Assembly (NCBI GenBank): GCA_949825065.1
Contig: OX463849.1
Location: 34,801,199 to 34,865,198 of the forward strand
Direction of reading: 5' to 3'
From: Odontocerum albicorne
Lineage: Eukaryota > Arthropoda > Insecta > Trichoptera > Odontoceridae
DNA length: 64,000 nucleotides
Shown here one piece after another: positions 1 through 11,604 of the stretch. The position numbers and the translations under genes are program-made. The notes beneath the pieces were generated by a model. That model was not told the origin of the DNA and ran no database searches. It saw only the letters and a list, made by a program, of their open reading frames with translations. Numbering within the stretch: the first letter of the stretch is position 1; every line of letters begins with the position of its first letter.

Positions 1-150
1 ATAATCCCACCCTATTTGGAAGGTTATTAGATGGAGAAGAAATCGAACTTAAAGCTCTTCTTCTCTCCGAAGGAACATCCCTCAGACACAATGGAGACAT
101 CCTATCACATTTAATACAAATATATAAAGTTTGAAATCAATCCATTCGCG
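1..150 (-). mobile_element. LINE family F (L2/CR1-like) 3' coding fragment
   Basis: The first 120 bases, read on the plus strand, match the reverse complement of the stretch at about 5190-5310, which lies inside a LINE RT-tail fragment. It is therefore a second, oppositely oriented copy of that family, cut by the window edge. No reading frame survives. The assignment rests on this internal match only. Confidence 0.6.
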
Positions 151-764
151 ACACTTATGCCGCTGTAGACTTTTTATAAACCCGCGAGCTAGAAGTCAAA
201 TGTTCTACCAACTAGACGATAAGAATTGTCACGTAGTTGTTTATAATCTGCCAAGCTGTAGCTTTTCTTTATTTTTATTTATTTGAGATGTGCTTTTAAG
301 AGAAAATATTTAGACAATAGATCTGAAGAACTAGCAAGGAACGAATATTTTTCGAGTCATAAATATTGCAGGAATATTAATAGCTTATTCGGAAATATAT
401 CAAAACAAAGCGACATAGCTTTGGAATCCGAGCATCCTTTTACCTAACAGCTAGCTATCCGTGGATAAATCATGCTCCTACCGGAAGTACGAGACAAAAA
501 TAAGAGATTTATTACGAGATAAGTATATACCTTCCTACCTACTGGATGTGAGGACAGCTTCCGAGATTTTTGCATTAATGGCATCAAGCTGATGCAAATA
601 ACTACATATTTTTCTCCTTCTTTTATCGTAATGAATGGAACCGAGATGTTCTAATAATAATTAATGAGGTGTTTATCAATTATTTAAACTGAAAACCATT
701 TTAGTGTAGATGGGACAATAAGGGATGAAATACAATGTTCATTTGATTAATATATATTATTTCT
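150..764. other. AT-rich spacer with a SINE-head trace
   Basis: No gene seen. Around 170-235 the minus strand carries a box A-like CTAGTTGGTAGA block typical of the SINE heads elsewhere in the window. The rest shows no recognisable repeat or reading frame. Confidence 0.35.
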
Positions 765-840
765 TCGTGGAATAGTTGTTAAAACGTATCACTTCAGACC
801 CGGAGGTTGCGAATTCGATTTCCGTTGGAAACATTTTTTT
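765..840 (+). mobile_element. SINE type 1, tRNA-like head fragment
   Basis: A degenerate box A-like block (aatagttgttaaaacg) is followed about 30 bp later by a box B-like GCGAATTCGATTTCCGTTGG. This is the head spacing seen in the better copies at 45.5 and 47.2 kb. The tail is missing. Confidence 0.5.
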
Positions 841-858
841 CCGTTGGACACAACAAAC

Positions 859-957
859 GAATTCTCTATAGAACCTTAGTATTCAAACCCACTATTATTG
901 GTTATGAGTTCGTAGGAATTCTCTATAGAACCTTAGTATTCAAACCCACTATTATTT
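859..957. repeat. Two-copy direct repeat, 57-bp period
   Basis: A 41-bp block beginning gaattctctatagaacc occurs identically at 859 and 916, separated by 16 bp. This is a recent local duplication just downstream of a SINE head. No coding content. Confidence 0.9.
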
Positions 958-1600
958 ACAGATTGGAAATATTATAAAATTATATCGCCGTCATCGACAG
1001 AAGAGTGGTAAATGCATCTTATAACAATGGTTCACAGCTATTCGCTTTTTCGATATTGAAAACGACGTATCTCATTTATACGTGTGCACATTATATGCGT
1101 TAAAAATATGCGTTTTATCCTTAAAATTTTACTATACCGGAATGTTAAAAAGCATACTCCTATGCAAAAATTGATAGATTAAAAAAATACTGCTATCTGC
1201 CGATGATTTACAAAATTAAAATGATTTTAGTATCTTATCAGTCGATAACTTAAAATGTTTAATATCACTACATAAAAGAGGGCTCCACATGTCTTGAAAT
1301 ACTATAAATTATTTATTATAGACTATTCCTAATTGTTGTTTCAGGTCTTCAGTATTTTTTGAATTCTATACAACTTCATTATCTTTTGAGTTATACAGTA
1401 CTCGAGAGATAAATTTATTATGAATCTCACAGACTCACGTTATAATTAATTATTTAATTTGTTGTAAATCTGCAGATCCTTCTCCGACAACCATTAAGAG
1501 ATGCGCTCCTACCCAAAGCATTTCATGTAAATTCTACCAAACATCTCGCCACTATAATTACCCTTGTTAGTAATACAGTAGTGTATGTTATTTAGATGTC
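958..1600. other. AT-rich stretch, nothing recognised
   Basis: No reading frame, tandem repeat or mobile-element signature recognised. Confidence 0.4.
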
Positions 1601-1602
1601 AA

Positions 1603-1695
1603 AGAGGAGATGTTGAATAAGCTGGAGAAACTTCAAAACGTTTGCATCCGATTCAAATATGACCACATATCAGAATTTCAATGACTTAAATCAGA
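1603..1695 (+). pseudogene. Short LINE RT-tail fragment
   Basis: The plus strand reads LNKLEKLQNVCIRFKYDH then ISEF. This resembles the 'L.KLQ.LQN.CIRFI...YDHI' block that follows the RT domain in CR1/Jockey-type LINEs. Only about 30 codons survive and the frame is then lost. It may be a family D or F fragment. Confidence 0.55.
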
Positions 1696-1699
1696 CAGT

Positions 1700-2029
1700 G
1701 TAGGAAAGTTCATTCTAATTTGCTTATGATTACCTTACTTATCCTTGAACGAATTTCTATCCTATTCTACCATAATTGAAAGAGTTTAATTGATATAGCT
1801 TTTCAATTTGTACGAAGATTTAAAAAAAATAGTTTAGTGTATTTAAGATGAGCTGTATGGTTAGAAGTTGTTCTATACCAATAAACTCGCCAGATTTACT
1901 ATTTTTAACCATCCAATGATTTTATTTATCATCTGATTGATAAATAAAATAACCAAGGAGCTGAAGTATACAAACCAATGCACATGTTCTATACACGCGA
2001 AGGCACCAATTTTCTGTCAATCGCGCATC
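1700..2029. other. AT-rich spacer
   Basis: A short palindromic ATTTTATTTATCATCTGATTGATAAATAAAAT-type fold lies around 1919-1950, and no gene is seen. It abuts the 3' end of a LINE D copy. Confidence 0.3.
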
Positions 2030-2505
2030 TTATTTATTTAACACTTTTATTGCAAATACAATCTGGCGGGTGTATTGCCAGGTGATAATCTCCTCCAATC
2101 ATCAACCTTCCAAAGTTGCATAAATCATTCAAATGACTATACATCGCCACAAAATCCGTAAACACATGCGTGATTATATGAATCTCACAAAGACGGACAA
2201 TCACGCGAACATTATTTTTCATATTAAGTGAGATATCATCAATCAAAAGAAAAGGAAGGGATGGTGGAGAGGAAAGGAAAAGAAAAATCGGGAATGAAAC
2301 ACGTTATTTTACTGACTAGAAATTAAGAGTTTTTTCAGTCGCTTCTTAAAGATTCCAGAGTCTCACTGCATGGACTGTAAAGGACGACGTAAAGAAAGAG
2401 GAGCGGTAAACTGGAAAGGCCAATAAACAATCTCTGTTTGAGCGTTGCGCTAATCTATGATTGGACAGACGCTGAAAATTTTCGACGAGATAAGAGGGGG
2501 GTCAT
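2030..2505 (-). mobile_element. LINE family D 3' end (copy 1)
   Basis: It starts with an (A/T)-rich repeat tail and the block gcaaatacaatctggcggg, then runs parallel to the longer copy at 45.73-46.52 kb, including the caataaacaatctctgtttg segment and the gacgctgaaaattttc segment. It lacks about 50 bp present in that copy (near 2346) and breaks off near 2505. The coding part is decayed. Confidence 0.8.
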
Positions 2506-3459
2506 CTTAAGCACCATAAAACATAAATTGAAAAATAAACGAGGGTTTGAACCGATTTGGGGTTGGTTTTTTCATATGTTTAACTTTTTGTTCAAATCAT
2601 CTCTATGTGACTCATCTCTGCCTCGGTATAAAAAAACTTACTTACCAAAAAGGCAATAAATAAAATGAGAAATAATCACGATACAATGGCATAAATAAAA
2701 GTATATTTATGCGTCGACAGTTTTCTCCCGTACTGCACCAATTCCACGGAGAATTATACCGGGTGAAGTGGCGAGGGGGAAGCCACCCCCACGATAATAT
2801 TTATAGGTTTTTAAGAAATGCATTAGTGAAATATAAAATCTGTTTTACTGCATAGCAGATTCCTCTTAAGAATTCAACTATGCGAGCGAGAAGCGAGAGA
2901 GGATGAGATGATTTAGTACTTTTTGTTACGTGTGTGGATATAGAAGAAAAAGTTTTTGAAAATAAATAAGAAACAGCCCAAGATCGAAATGCAGTAAAAC
3001 GCTTTCAAAACTTTTAATCTTACTTTCGTCTATAATAAATTTCAATTATCTTATAATAATGATATGTAAATTAAGAAATTAAATATGTCAATAAGAAATA
3101 AACCACTTTGCCACAGACTTCCCCTTACGAAGTAATTCAATTTATCCACAAAATTGTAGGTTTGTTTTACGTTTTTCTACTCTTAAATTCAAAGTTAGCT
3201 GTACAGTAAACACTGGATTATTTGGGATCACATTAAACAGGTTGTAGTTTTAGCAGATCAGTAGAAAATTGTGATTTTTTTCGAATTATTCTTCAAAATG
3301 TAAAAATATTTTTTTATTCGACTGTATGACATATACCGAATCAAACTTACAAAATTGACCTGGCAAACTTCATTATATGTCGAGATAACTCACTCGACAA
3401 TAATAAACATCTCGAGTGAGTTATGAAATTTTATACATCAGGGGAGCTAAATTAGATTC
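2506..3459. other. Unassigned AT-rich sequence
   Basis: A GC-richer patch at 2710-2800 (gggtgaagtggcgaggggg) shows no recognised motif. At 3380-3425 there is a small inverted repeat around gagataactcactcgac and ctcgagtgagttatg. No gene seen. Confidence 0.3.
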
Positions 3460-4215
3460 TTGTGGTATACTAGATCTTACGATGAATTCCACTGAAGATT
3501 TTTCCGCTCTGAGATCGTTCTTTTACCATAGACATGATGTAAATAATTCAGATTATTGCTGAAGCCAAGATTAAACATTTTCTTGAGCATTAATATCGTG
3601 ATCAATTTGATCGAAAGCTTTCTGTAAGTCTGTAAATATTACATCCGTTTGGGAAAGCTCGTCTAGGTTTGATGAAACTGCTGTGAAAGAAAGAGATTAG
3701 TAACAGTCAATCGTTTTGACTAAAAACCATGCTGGTTTCTAATAAGTCTTGATGGATGATACTCGTACTTGGTAGCTCAATTAGTTGTACAGTACAGTTT
3801 AAAAAAAATGAAAGCGCTGAAAGAACAGCAACAAGTTATTATAAAAGTCTAACGGGTCTCTTGATTTGAAGATGGGGCAGACTCTGGAAGTCTTCCAACT
3901 TAAAGAAAACGTATTCGTGTTTATGCTCTAGTTGAATATCTGTCAAATTGAATTACACACATATTCCGCACAGGCATTGAAAATATCGGCTGATAACTCA
4001 TCTGGTCCGATTACACTGTCGTTTTGCAAGGAGTTTATGTTCTTCAATGCTTTTTCTTTGGAGATAGAACGGAGCGATATGCTTCTGATGTCTGATAAAC
4101 TTTTTGTTACTTTCTTGTACAACAGTTTCATATATATGAGACTAGTTTTACTCGTTTTCTTCTATTTGGTTCCAAAAATTTTAAGAATTACTTCAGATGT
4201 CGATCTCTATCTTGG
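3460..4215 (-). pseudogene. LINE reverse transcriptase fragment
   Basis: The minus strand near 3590-3660 reads TDVIFTDLQKAFDQIDHD, the RT motif A pattern with the catalytic Asp region of non-LTR retrotransposons. Upstream on the same strand, 3943-4131 reads NDSVIGPDELSADIFNACAE, matching the 'GPD.I...L...CA' block before the RT domain. Order and spacing fit one decayed RT, with stops and frameshifts in between. Family uncertain (Jockey/CR1/RTE-type). Confidence 0.75.
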
Positions 4216-4735
4216 CTAAATAAAAGGCGCGATAATTTATTTGAATTTTTAATTTGGCTCTCAGCCTCGAGTATTCTTAATAATCTACCTGGTGTTTTGC
4301 TTTGTAGATAATTATAACGAAGCTTGTTTTTTTAGACATATCATAAGAATATTTGCAACTGTTTATCAGTACCTCAAAAAAAATCAAAATATTATTTATT
4401 CTTGGCGTTTCATAAAATAAAATCCAAAACCTTTGATATACAAATATAATAATCTTCGCAGCACAGTGGTAACATTTTTAACTACCATCTGGAGGTTTCG
4501 AGTTTCAATGACGAACCGCGTGCTCCTTGATTACTCATATAAATAAATAAAAAACATTTTTAAACGCCTTAACTATGTATAAGTATAAAAATGGGACAAA
4601 GACAACCCTCAATTTTTTAAATAATGTTAAAGATAAAAGACTATTTAGAATATCAGCACCAAATACAAATTCATACATAACATGACACTGAAAATAGTCC
4701 TACCTGATATTCTCTTATCTTTCCTTCAAATGTTT
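4216..4735. other. Spacer with a SINE head trace
   Basis: At about 4460-4535 the plus strand carries a degenerate SINE-head pattern (cagcacagtggtaacattt, then ggaggtttcgagtttcaatg). The rest is AT-rich with no gene. Confidence 0.4.
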
Positions 4736-4739
4736 TTAA

Positions 4740-5580
4740 AAGATATCCATCCATAATTAAATCCATGTAAAGTGGAATTTCTCCGGGATGCTTCACAGCG
4801 TAGACAACATATTGATGGGGGTGCTTTATCAATTTTGGGTGTTAGTATCTTTCTAAAAGGTAGCATCAAGTACCTGGATGTCTGCCTTGATGGTAAGCTC
4901 TCTTTCGATAGACACATTGGTCATACGGTTTCTTCAGGTTTCTACAATCTAAGAGAGTTAAAATTTGTACGGCGACAAAACAAGGGAAATAAAAATTCTT
5001 ATTAATTCATTTGTTGTGTCGGGTCTGTACTATTGTAACTGTATTTCTTATGGTTGTTCTCTGAAATTTCTCGACTTCGGTTTGTTTTTAATGCAGCTGC
5101 TAGATTGATAGAAGGTCATACAAATTGTTATATTGGTCCACTTCTAAAAAGTATCGCGAAAGGATTGATTTCAAAATTTTGTCTCTTTGTATTCAAGTTT
5201 CTTAATGAGATGTCTCCATTTAATCTTCGAAACTGTGTCTAAGGGTTGTTTCTTCGGAGAGAAGTAGAACTTTAAGGTCGATTTCTTCTTCATCAATAAT
5301 AATAAGTTGGTTGCATAAATGACTCCTCTTGGGCGAGGTATTATTTATTTATTTCGACGGACTAATTGACGTTTTTAATGAACAACATCATATGTAATCA
5401 ATAATAAAGCTTTTGCCATTACTGGTCTTATGGCATGGAATTGTCTACTTCCTAGTGTCAGAGACATGGGTGGCATGTGAAGTTTTAGAAAGCACATAAA
5501 GACAATTCTTTTTAGGAGGTTTGAAATCTGAATAAGTGCGCCATTGAAGAGAGTTTGCTCTGTAAATTGCACTATGTAAA
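4740..5580 (+). pseudogene. LINE family F (L2/CR1-like) RT tail
   Basis: Pieces in different frames follow the C-terminal order of L2/CR1-type RTs. SIKYLDVCLDGKLSFDRHIG (about 4860-4920) matches the 'YLGV.LD..LSW..HI' block. FVFNAAARLIEGHTN and FCLFVFKFLNEMSPFNLRNC (about 5085-5240) match the 'QNAAARLI' and 'FKILLLTFK.LN..AP.YL' blocks. GLMAWNCLLPSVRDMGGM (about 5425-5480) matches the terminal 'WN.LP..IR' block. Several frameshifts and stops make it non-functional. It is the plus-strand counterpart of the fragment at the window start. Confidence 0.75.
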
Positions 5581-6298
5581 TTGTCTTTTTATTATTTGCA
5601 TTGTTTTTCCTCTTTGTATTTCTATTAATTTCTCTTTTAATATCACACATTGGTAAAATTTTTGGTCAGTATCAATTTGTGGATTGAATATTATCATTTA
5701 AATTATATTTTTTATAGCATCCATTCTTTATTAATCGTTTAGAAAGGCTGGCATAGTAACTAATGATAATAACTAACTTCAGGCTCCGAGGTCTTAAAAA
5801 ACCCCTTATGATAGCCCACCATGGAGTCTTATTTGCAAATATCAGCCTCTTACAGACTACTTTAAAAAATAGAAAATACATTCTCCCTGCCCCGTGGTCC
5901 CAAGGGATCCAATATTTGTTTACAGGGGTACGGTTTCATTTATATAGCTATACCACTGCCTATTTTGTATTATTATACAATATAATCACTTTATAGTTTA
6001 AGAATATTATACAACAGACACTAGCACCTCACTATTAATCAAATTTAACAGATATTAAAAAAAATACAATAATGTATTTTTTTATTTATTATACAATAAA
6101 TTACTTACTAATTTTTAAAATGGAAATTATAACTTCGCGAAAACATACTAAGCGTTTACATTTATAAAACGTTTTACAACTACTAATAATGTTTGAAACT
6201 CATATAGTATATCCAAGATTACGCATTTAAAAAATTTGCAAAAATAGGTATTAGAAAAAACGACGCGCGTGCCAATTTCTTTAAGCATTTAGTTTTCC
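5581..6298. other. AT-rich sequence, partly family F 3' region
   Basis: The first 100-300 bp probably continue the LINE F 3' untranslated region. The remainder (5960-6230) is very AT-rich. No gene or ordered repeat seen. Confidence 0.3.
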
Positions 6299-6438
6299 GT
6301 GTTTTAACGTGATAAAGTAGATTTACTTTGGGTCCCGGTCTCATGTTTGTTTTCACGTGATCGATACCTGTTTTAACGTGATAAAGTAGATTTACTTTGG
6401 GTCCCGGTCTCATGTTTGTTTTCACGTGATCGACACCT
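6299..6438. repeat. 69-bp tandem duplication
   Basis: A 69-bp unit starting gttttaacgtgataaagtag at 6301 is repeated at 6370 almost without change, so a minus-strand frame reads a 23-residue peptide twice. The match between period and codon length is probably chance, since no start or family is recognised. Confidence 0.9.
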
Positions 6439-6446
6439 TTTCCAAA

Positions 6447-6512
6447 AAACGACATACTATATTACTGACATCTAGCAAAAAGGACATACTATATTACTGA
6501 CGTCTAGCAAAT
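6447..6512. repeat. About 31-bp duplication
   Basis: The block acatactatattactgac.tctagcaaa occurs twice in direct succession just after the 69-bp duplication. Confidence 0.85.
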
Positions 6513-6689
6513 ATTTTTATTTAAACATCGTTGTTATTGAAACGTTCTACGAAAAATCAGTCTTCTTTTTTTATAATAAATTGATTATGAGCGACGAAGC
6601 CCGTTTTCGACCTCAACGGTTCATTTATATGATTTATAAAACACTTCACTGTAAAACGATCTGGCGGAGTTATCGTCAACGGGAAATCT

Positions 6690-6895
6690 TTTCCTACTAA
6701 CCAGACGCCATAAAGAAAATTACATGGTCGCTAAAAATGCTCAAATAATTATACATCTTTATAAAATTATAGAACAATATACATTGCAAAAATATAAAAG
6801 ATATATCGTCAATTAAAGAAATAGGAAGGGATAGTGGAGATTAAAGAAAAATCAGCAATGAAACATGTTATATATTATCAGTCGCTTTTCAAAAT
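6690..6895 (-). mobile_element. LINE family D 3' fragment (copy 2)
   Basis: Blocks such as taccagacgcc-like, ttacatggtcgct and caattaaagaaataggaagg parallel the copy at 45.79-46.05 kb in the same order, but are strongly diverged and lack coding sequence. Confidence 0.6.
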
Positions 6896-7339
6896 AATAA
6901 TCTTGTTAATAAACAATAAAAGTCGCTATTGAATCTACAAATTATTCATTAGCTACCGTCACAATCTCGCAACATGACTAAGTGAAACGAGGTGTGATTG
7001 GATACTTCTAGTATTTCTTTGAAGACGCTACGGGAAATGATGTAACTGAACGGCGACCGCTAATGTTCCATGATCGAGAACTTTCTGCCACGTCAATGGG
7101 ATGAACTCAGTTTAGAAAACATTTAGTTTCAGTAAGAGTGGCATTTCATGTCATAGAGCACAAGCCACGTACCTAATTGTCAAGAGAATGTTTCTAGACT
7201 GATTTATCTCCAGAAACGGGGATATCAATTGACTAACAAGATCACAAGATTTAACTGCTTCAAACTTTTTCTGTGGACTTATCTTAAAAAACATTTTCCA
7301 AAGAGCCAACGTTAATTGAACAACTATATAACGATGGAC
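6896..7339. other. Unassigned sequence
   Basis: Moderate GC at 6950-7130. A minus-strand open frame covers 7151-7504 but overlaps the LINE C fragment and has no recognisable domain. Nothing else supported. Confidence 0.3.
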
Positions 7340-7690
7340 AGTAAGGCGAACTAATGCATCCGTTGTCGAAGAATTGAGAATCACCGACAGATTGTCGACA
7401 ATATGCCTTCGACAAGTCCTCAGATTATTTGGGCACGTTGCTCTTAGCCAAGGAGACAATTTGAAGAGGTTTATGGTTAATGGAGGTGTGGAAGGACGAC
7501 GCACAAAAGGAAGAATCCCAATACATTGGACTGATCAAGTAAGAGACACTACTGGACTACCTTTAACAACTACATTTTGAGCCGTGTAGTGCAGGGATGG
7601 GTGGAGAGGACTCGGCAAAGGCTATCATGGGAGTCACGATGTTCAGTCATGAACTACACGACATGATGATAGAACAATATTGGAGCAGAA
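7340..7690 (+). pseudogene. LINE family C RT C-terminus (copy 1)
   Basis: The plus strand reads LRLFGHVALSQGDNLKRFMV then GRRTKGRIPIHWTDQVRDTT (7420-7555). This is the 'FGH.AR...NL.R....G...GRR.RGR...RWTDQ' tail that ends many insect LINE ORF2 proteins. After a frame break, 'VQGWVERTRQRLSWESRCSV' continues in another frame (about 7588-7650). Related decayed copies are at 43.24, 44.6 and 58.06 kb. 5'-truncated and frameshifted. Confidence 0.75.
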
Positions 7691-8429
7691 ATAGTTGAAA
7701 TATCACATGATAGTTATGTAAATATTATGACAAATACTTCCGAATGAACTCAAATTTTTGTGTGACAGCAAATGTGGACATTTGGTCGAAATTATATTTT
7801 ACAATTGATTATAAGATCCAAGTCAAACACTTTTTGTTATTCTGTATTTTATTTTAAGAATTATTTGAAACAAAATATTTCAAATTAATTTTTAGTAACC
7901 CTGTACTTTGTTCTCTAAACATAACAAAAATTATATTTTATTAATGCTCGAAGACAAACGATCTGGTTGTTTTATATTGACTAAATTTATTTTTATATAC
8001 AATTATTTTTTATAAATATTAATAGATTTTCAGATCTGTTTTCCACTGTTTCAAAATGTTTTCCCCAATTATCAGTGTTATATGGGCATGACAATCTAAT
8101 TATCACGTCTCATCAAAGAATCATTCGAAATTTATAAATACCCAAACAACTTTATAAATATGACGGACCACCTTTAACCTGCATGCCTTCTAATTACTAA
8201 ACACCTGTTCACATTGCGAGTGCTCAGTGCATGCTTCTTGCATGTTAACCAAGTTTGGTATTTTTTTTGACATCGCCCAGTAGATGAAGGCTGCAACCTT
8301 TTCGAAACGTTCATTATTAATTTTCATACCTATGAAAGTTATGGTACACCTGTTTGTTTCCAAGTCTTATCTTATCTGTTGCCATAAACGGAGCATTATC
8401 ATACAAAATCCTTATCTTGTTGGCTCTAG
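7691..8429. other. AT-rich spacer
   Basis: No reading frame of note. 8040-8270 is slightly more complex sequence without a recognised repeat. Confidence 0.35.
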
Positions 8430-9378
8430 ATACAGAATTTTAATCAATCCTGGAGGCTCAAAATCAATGACGCCAAAACTGAGGCCACCAGATTCACCCG
8501 AAAAATCAAGGAAAGAGTGCCGTCGATGCCCTTATTCATCGGTGGTTGCCTGGTTGAGTAGCAGGACGTGGTTAAATACCTCGGCCTGCACCTTGACCGG
8601 CGACTGACGTGGAAAACCCATTTAAATACCATTAGACAGAAGGGTCACAAGGGCATAGGGGATATCAGTTCGATATTTCATCGACGCAGCTTCCTTTCAC
8701 CCAAAAATAAGCTCCTCCTCTATAAAACCCTTATTTGTCCTATCTTGACCTATGCTGCACCCGTTTGGGGTAGTGTGAGCAACACGGACCACCTGAAACT
8801 CCAGAGAGTGCAGAACAAGGCATTCAAGATATCTTTTAACACCCATCCCAGAACAAACCTTACCCGACTTCACACCGAACAGCGAGAAGAAACCCTACAA
8901 CACCACATCCTCGCTTGGACCGTGAAGTTCTATAAAAGCCAACAAAATCACAGCAATCCCTTAGTCGCTGCCCTGGGGGCTTACGAGAGTAAATCCGACC
9001 TACCCTTCCGTTATAAGCACAAGCTCCCAAAGCATTATCTGTTGCCTGACTAGTCCACTTACAGTATTAGCTGGGACGACCAAGGTCTGAGTGAATGTGA
9101 TGGAATACAAGTAGCATGAACGAGTGGACTTGTTTTTGCTAAATAATTAGTGTAAGAATTGTTATCTAGTTATAAGTAGTATGTAGGTGTTAATTATTTC
9201 TAAGATCTCATATATTAAGATTGAATAAATAAATTAAAATGCTATGTAGGAAAATAAGATTAAGTAAGTTCATAAATTATAACATATAATTTAGATTAGT
9301 TAAGTAATAAATTTGTATATAGGTATAGCCTTGACAAATGTTTGTACAATAATTTACTTTGTTTAGTAAAAAAAAAAA
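8430..9378 (+). mobile_element. 5'-truncated Jockey-type LINE with poly(A) tail
   Basis: Starts inside the RT coding region, runs through an A/T-rich 3' untranslated region of about 320 bp and ends in an 11-base A run at 9368-9378, the signature of a target-primed 5'-truncated insertion. The 3' untranslated region is found again on the minus strand at 51.20-51.48 kb, which proves an element family rather than unique sequence. Confidence 0.88.
8436..9053 (+). pseudogene. Jockey-type ORF2 C-terminal remnant
   Basis: The frame first reads WRLKINDAKTEATRFTRKIK (the 'W.IKIN..KT....F' RT motif), is cut by a TAG near 8559, and continues as VKYLGLHLDRRLTWKTHL, LYKTLICPILTYAAPVWG and LQRVQNKAFKI to a TAG stop at 9051. 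These are the standard post-RT blocks of Jockey-clade ORF2, parallel to residues about 704-870 of the intact ORF2 at 37.4 kb. Clearly a different subfamily. Dead through 5' truncation plus one internal stop. Confidence 0.85.
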
Positions 9379-9569
9379 CATTTTTAAATATATCTAATTT
9401 AATTTATTAATTGACTTGGCATGGATATTGTAGAATTTGATTTTATTAAATAATTATTTGACACTTAAATGTGAAAAAAATCAACACAATAACTAAAATT
9501 TAAGTGACATATTATGCTATCTGTTTCGCTTTACAAAAGCATTGCCAAACTGTACCCAATACAAGTGTT

Positions 9570-9760
9570 GAATAACTTCTTCGGAGTCTCGGTCCAATGG
9601 TAGGACGCCTTACTCCTTCATCGGATAAAGTCTGACTGTTTGATATTTTGGTTGAAATTTGGGTTCTTTTCAGGAATCGGGAAAGGATAATTTTTGAGAA
9701 ATGTAATTTTGATGAATGGTTATGAGAAATAATAAAACGATTAAATACTTATATATTTAA
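9570..9760 (+). mobile_element. SINE type 2 (copy 1)
   Basis: About 180 bp closely matching 36950-37130, with the same start and end. Near its 5' end it has a box A-like TCGGTCCAATGGTAGGACG and about 50 bp later a weak box B-like ggttgaaatttggg. It ends in an A-rich aataaaacgattaaat tail. Equal endpoints in two unrelated places support a short dispersed element; tRNA ancestry is an inference from the boxes. Confidence 0.7.
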
Positions 9761-10050
9761 TTTAATTTTGTGATTATTTTTCATCAAATGTGTCGCGAAT
9801 TGTGATGACTCTATTTTTTTATTTTAAAGGTTCTTTGTGTTTTAAAAATCTTTTATTAAATGGCCTGCCTGTCACCTGTAGTTTAATACATTTATTAAAA
9901 CGATGAATTAATTTGTCAATACCACTGAAAAATATTCTGAAATTATGTTCTCAAAATGGTGTAATACTACGGAGATTACTTCTTCATCATCATCATTTTT
10001 ATTTTTCCCATGCTAATCGGATTTCAGTTTTGAAAATAAAAAAATATATC
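9761..10050. other. AT-rich spacer
   Basis: Nothing recognised. It ends at a mariner transposase fragment. Confidence 0.3.
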
Positions 10051-10054
10051 ACCA

Positions 10055-10345
10055 GGGGCCGATTCGAGAATATAGGGTAGGTGATTGATTTCTTGGAAAC
10101 CACAGTGTTGAATGGCAGCCTTTGCAGTATTCACTGACTTATTGTCATGCAATAATTTCACATCTCGTGGATGCTTCTATTGGCGTTTTGTTTTTATGGC
10201 ATCTTTGAATTTGTACACTAATGACGCATAATACTTGACAGTAACTATTGTATTTCTCTCTTGAAGTAATTTTGTAGCATTCTCTGACAATACCAAAAAA
10301 TGGTGCTCCAATATTTTTTTAAACTTGTTGCCTTAACTTTTTTGG
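10055..10345 (-). pseudogene. Mariner-family transposase fragment
   Basis: The minus strand reads LLQERNTIVTVKYYASLVYK (about 10200-10265) and then VKLLHDNKSVNTAKAAIQHC and FQEINHLPYILESAPG (about 10058-10160). This parallels mariner catalytic-domain blocks: 'I.....YY..LL', 'LLHDNAP.HTA' with the second catalytic Asp, and 'L.HPPYSPDLAPSD', here with the third Asp region altered. One in-frame stop and loss of both ends make it a relic. A lineage different from the larger mariners in this window. Confidence 0.75.
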
Positions 10346-10349
10346 GCCG

Positions 10350-10600
10350 TGGTGATCCCTATTCGAGGCGTAGTTATTTGGGCTGAAAAACATTTGGTGT
10401 CCCCATGGCTGGGTTTGCCCTATATTGATGGGGTGTATCTTGGCCGAGGGGATGTTATTAGATGAGCCCAGACCTTTTGATAGCTTCTGTATTTAATGTA
10501 TTATCTGCAATTTATGTGTTTTAGAAGTGTTATTTAAATATAATCTGTACATACTATGTTGCTATCAATAAATCTATTATTTATTTATTTAATAACCGAC
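10350..10600 (+). mobile_element. LINE 3' untranslated tail, 'mushroom' repeat copy 1
   Basis: A block running from gggctgaaaaacatttggtg through tcttggccgaggggatg to caataaatct and a (ATTT)n tail. A close copy lies at 18045-18258 and a more diverged one at 17850-18000, all in the same orientation. The shared 3' end with a simple-repeat tail suggests a non-LTR retrotransposon tail; no coding part is attached. Confidence 0.65.
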
Positions 10601-11314
10601 CACAAACTGCAACCAGTCTCCCGTGAACCCGAAAAAATCTTGCACTCTCATCCAGTAGATTACTCCTCCACATCTATCACTTATTTTCTATTTTACTCTA
10701 CCTTATTTATGGGCAGTATTTAGGGATACGGACAAATTAATGAAGCATTAGAAATTCTCGCTTGATAGTGTTTGTTGAAGTTTTGTTTCCTGGTTCATTG
10801 TTTTCAATACCGTACCGTTAAATGTATGATTTGATCACGATATCTTCCACATTCTTCAGCAACAACATATCACGAATGCACCTGGTTTATACCTAACGGC
10901 TCCTAATAAGGTCCTTGTCTTACAAGCGTACATAAAAACCGTTTAGCATAGACTTCTAATGAGGATGTTCAGATTTGACAAATCAAATACTAGGAAAGAA
11001 ATCAATAGTTTTTTACAATATGATTTAAACGTAAAATATTCTCACACAAAGTCTGGATTAAATTTTCTGTAGGCCACTAACAGTTATATCTGTCTAGGTG
11101 AAATAAATAATTTGTTACAATTGGATAATATTATAAACATTAAAATAAAGTATAACAGTTAAAATAACTCTATTAAATTTAATTACCTAGCAAGTTCAAG
11201 AAGATGAATTTTTTTATCAACAGATTTTAAAGATTTTTTGCTGAAAATTTTAAGTTCGTATAATGATTTTGCTTTTTTCATATTTTAAAGTAAAAGTTAA
11301 ATAATCTTGTATTA
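10601..11314. other. AT-rich spacer
   Basis: No recognised gene or repeat. Confidence 0.3.
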
Positions 11315-11520
11315 TTTCATTTTTTTATGCACAGTTCAAGCTAGTGTACTTATTGGTATGTGGCAATCTCTTCCAATCAACCAGATAAATATTAAAAAAG
11401 TTGGAAGTGAAAACTAAACGGGAATTCCCTTTAAAAATCTGGGTTGCAACGGAAATTGAACCCGTAACCACCGAGTTAGTAGACATGTGTATTGCTAAAT
11501 AGGTCATAAAAGTCGTGGTA
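11315..11520 (-). mobile_element. SINE type 1 (minus copy)
   Basis: On the minus strand: a head with box A-like and box B-like blocks (11440-11515; plus strand shows aattgaacccgtaacc), an aaatttttaaag-type linker, then the tail block read on plus as gtatgtggcaatctcttcc and aatcaaccagat (about 11355-11390). Head-linker-tail order equals that of copies at 25.8, 27.0 and 28.0 kb. Confidence 0.75.
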
Positions 11521-11604
11521 TAATTACTTTCGATATTCTTTGAAATTTTCTACACTTACACTTTCAATATATCACCGCTCTTCTTTATTATGTCATCTTT
11601 TACT

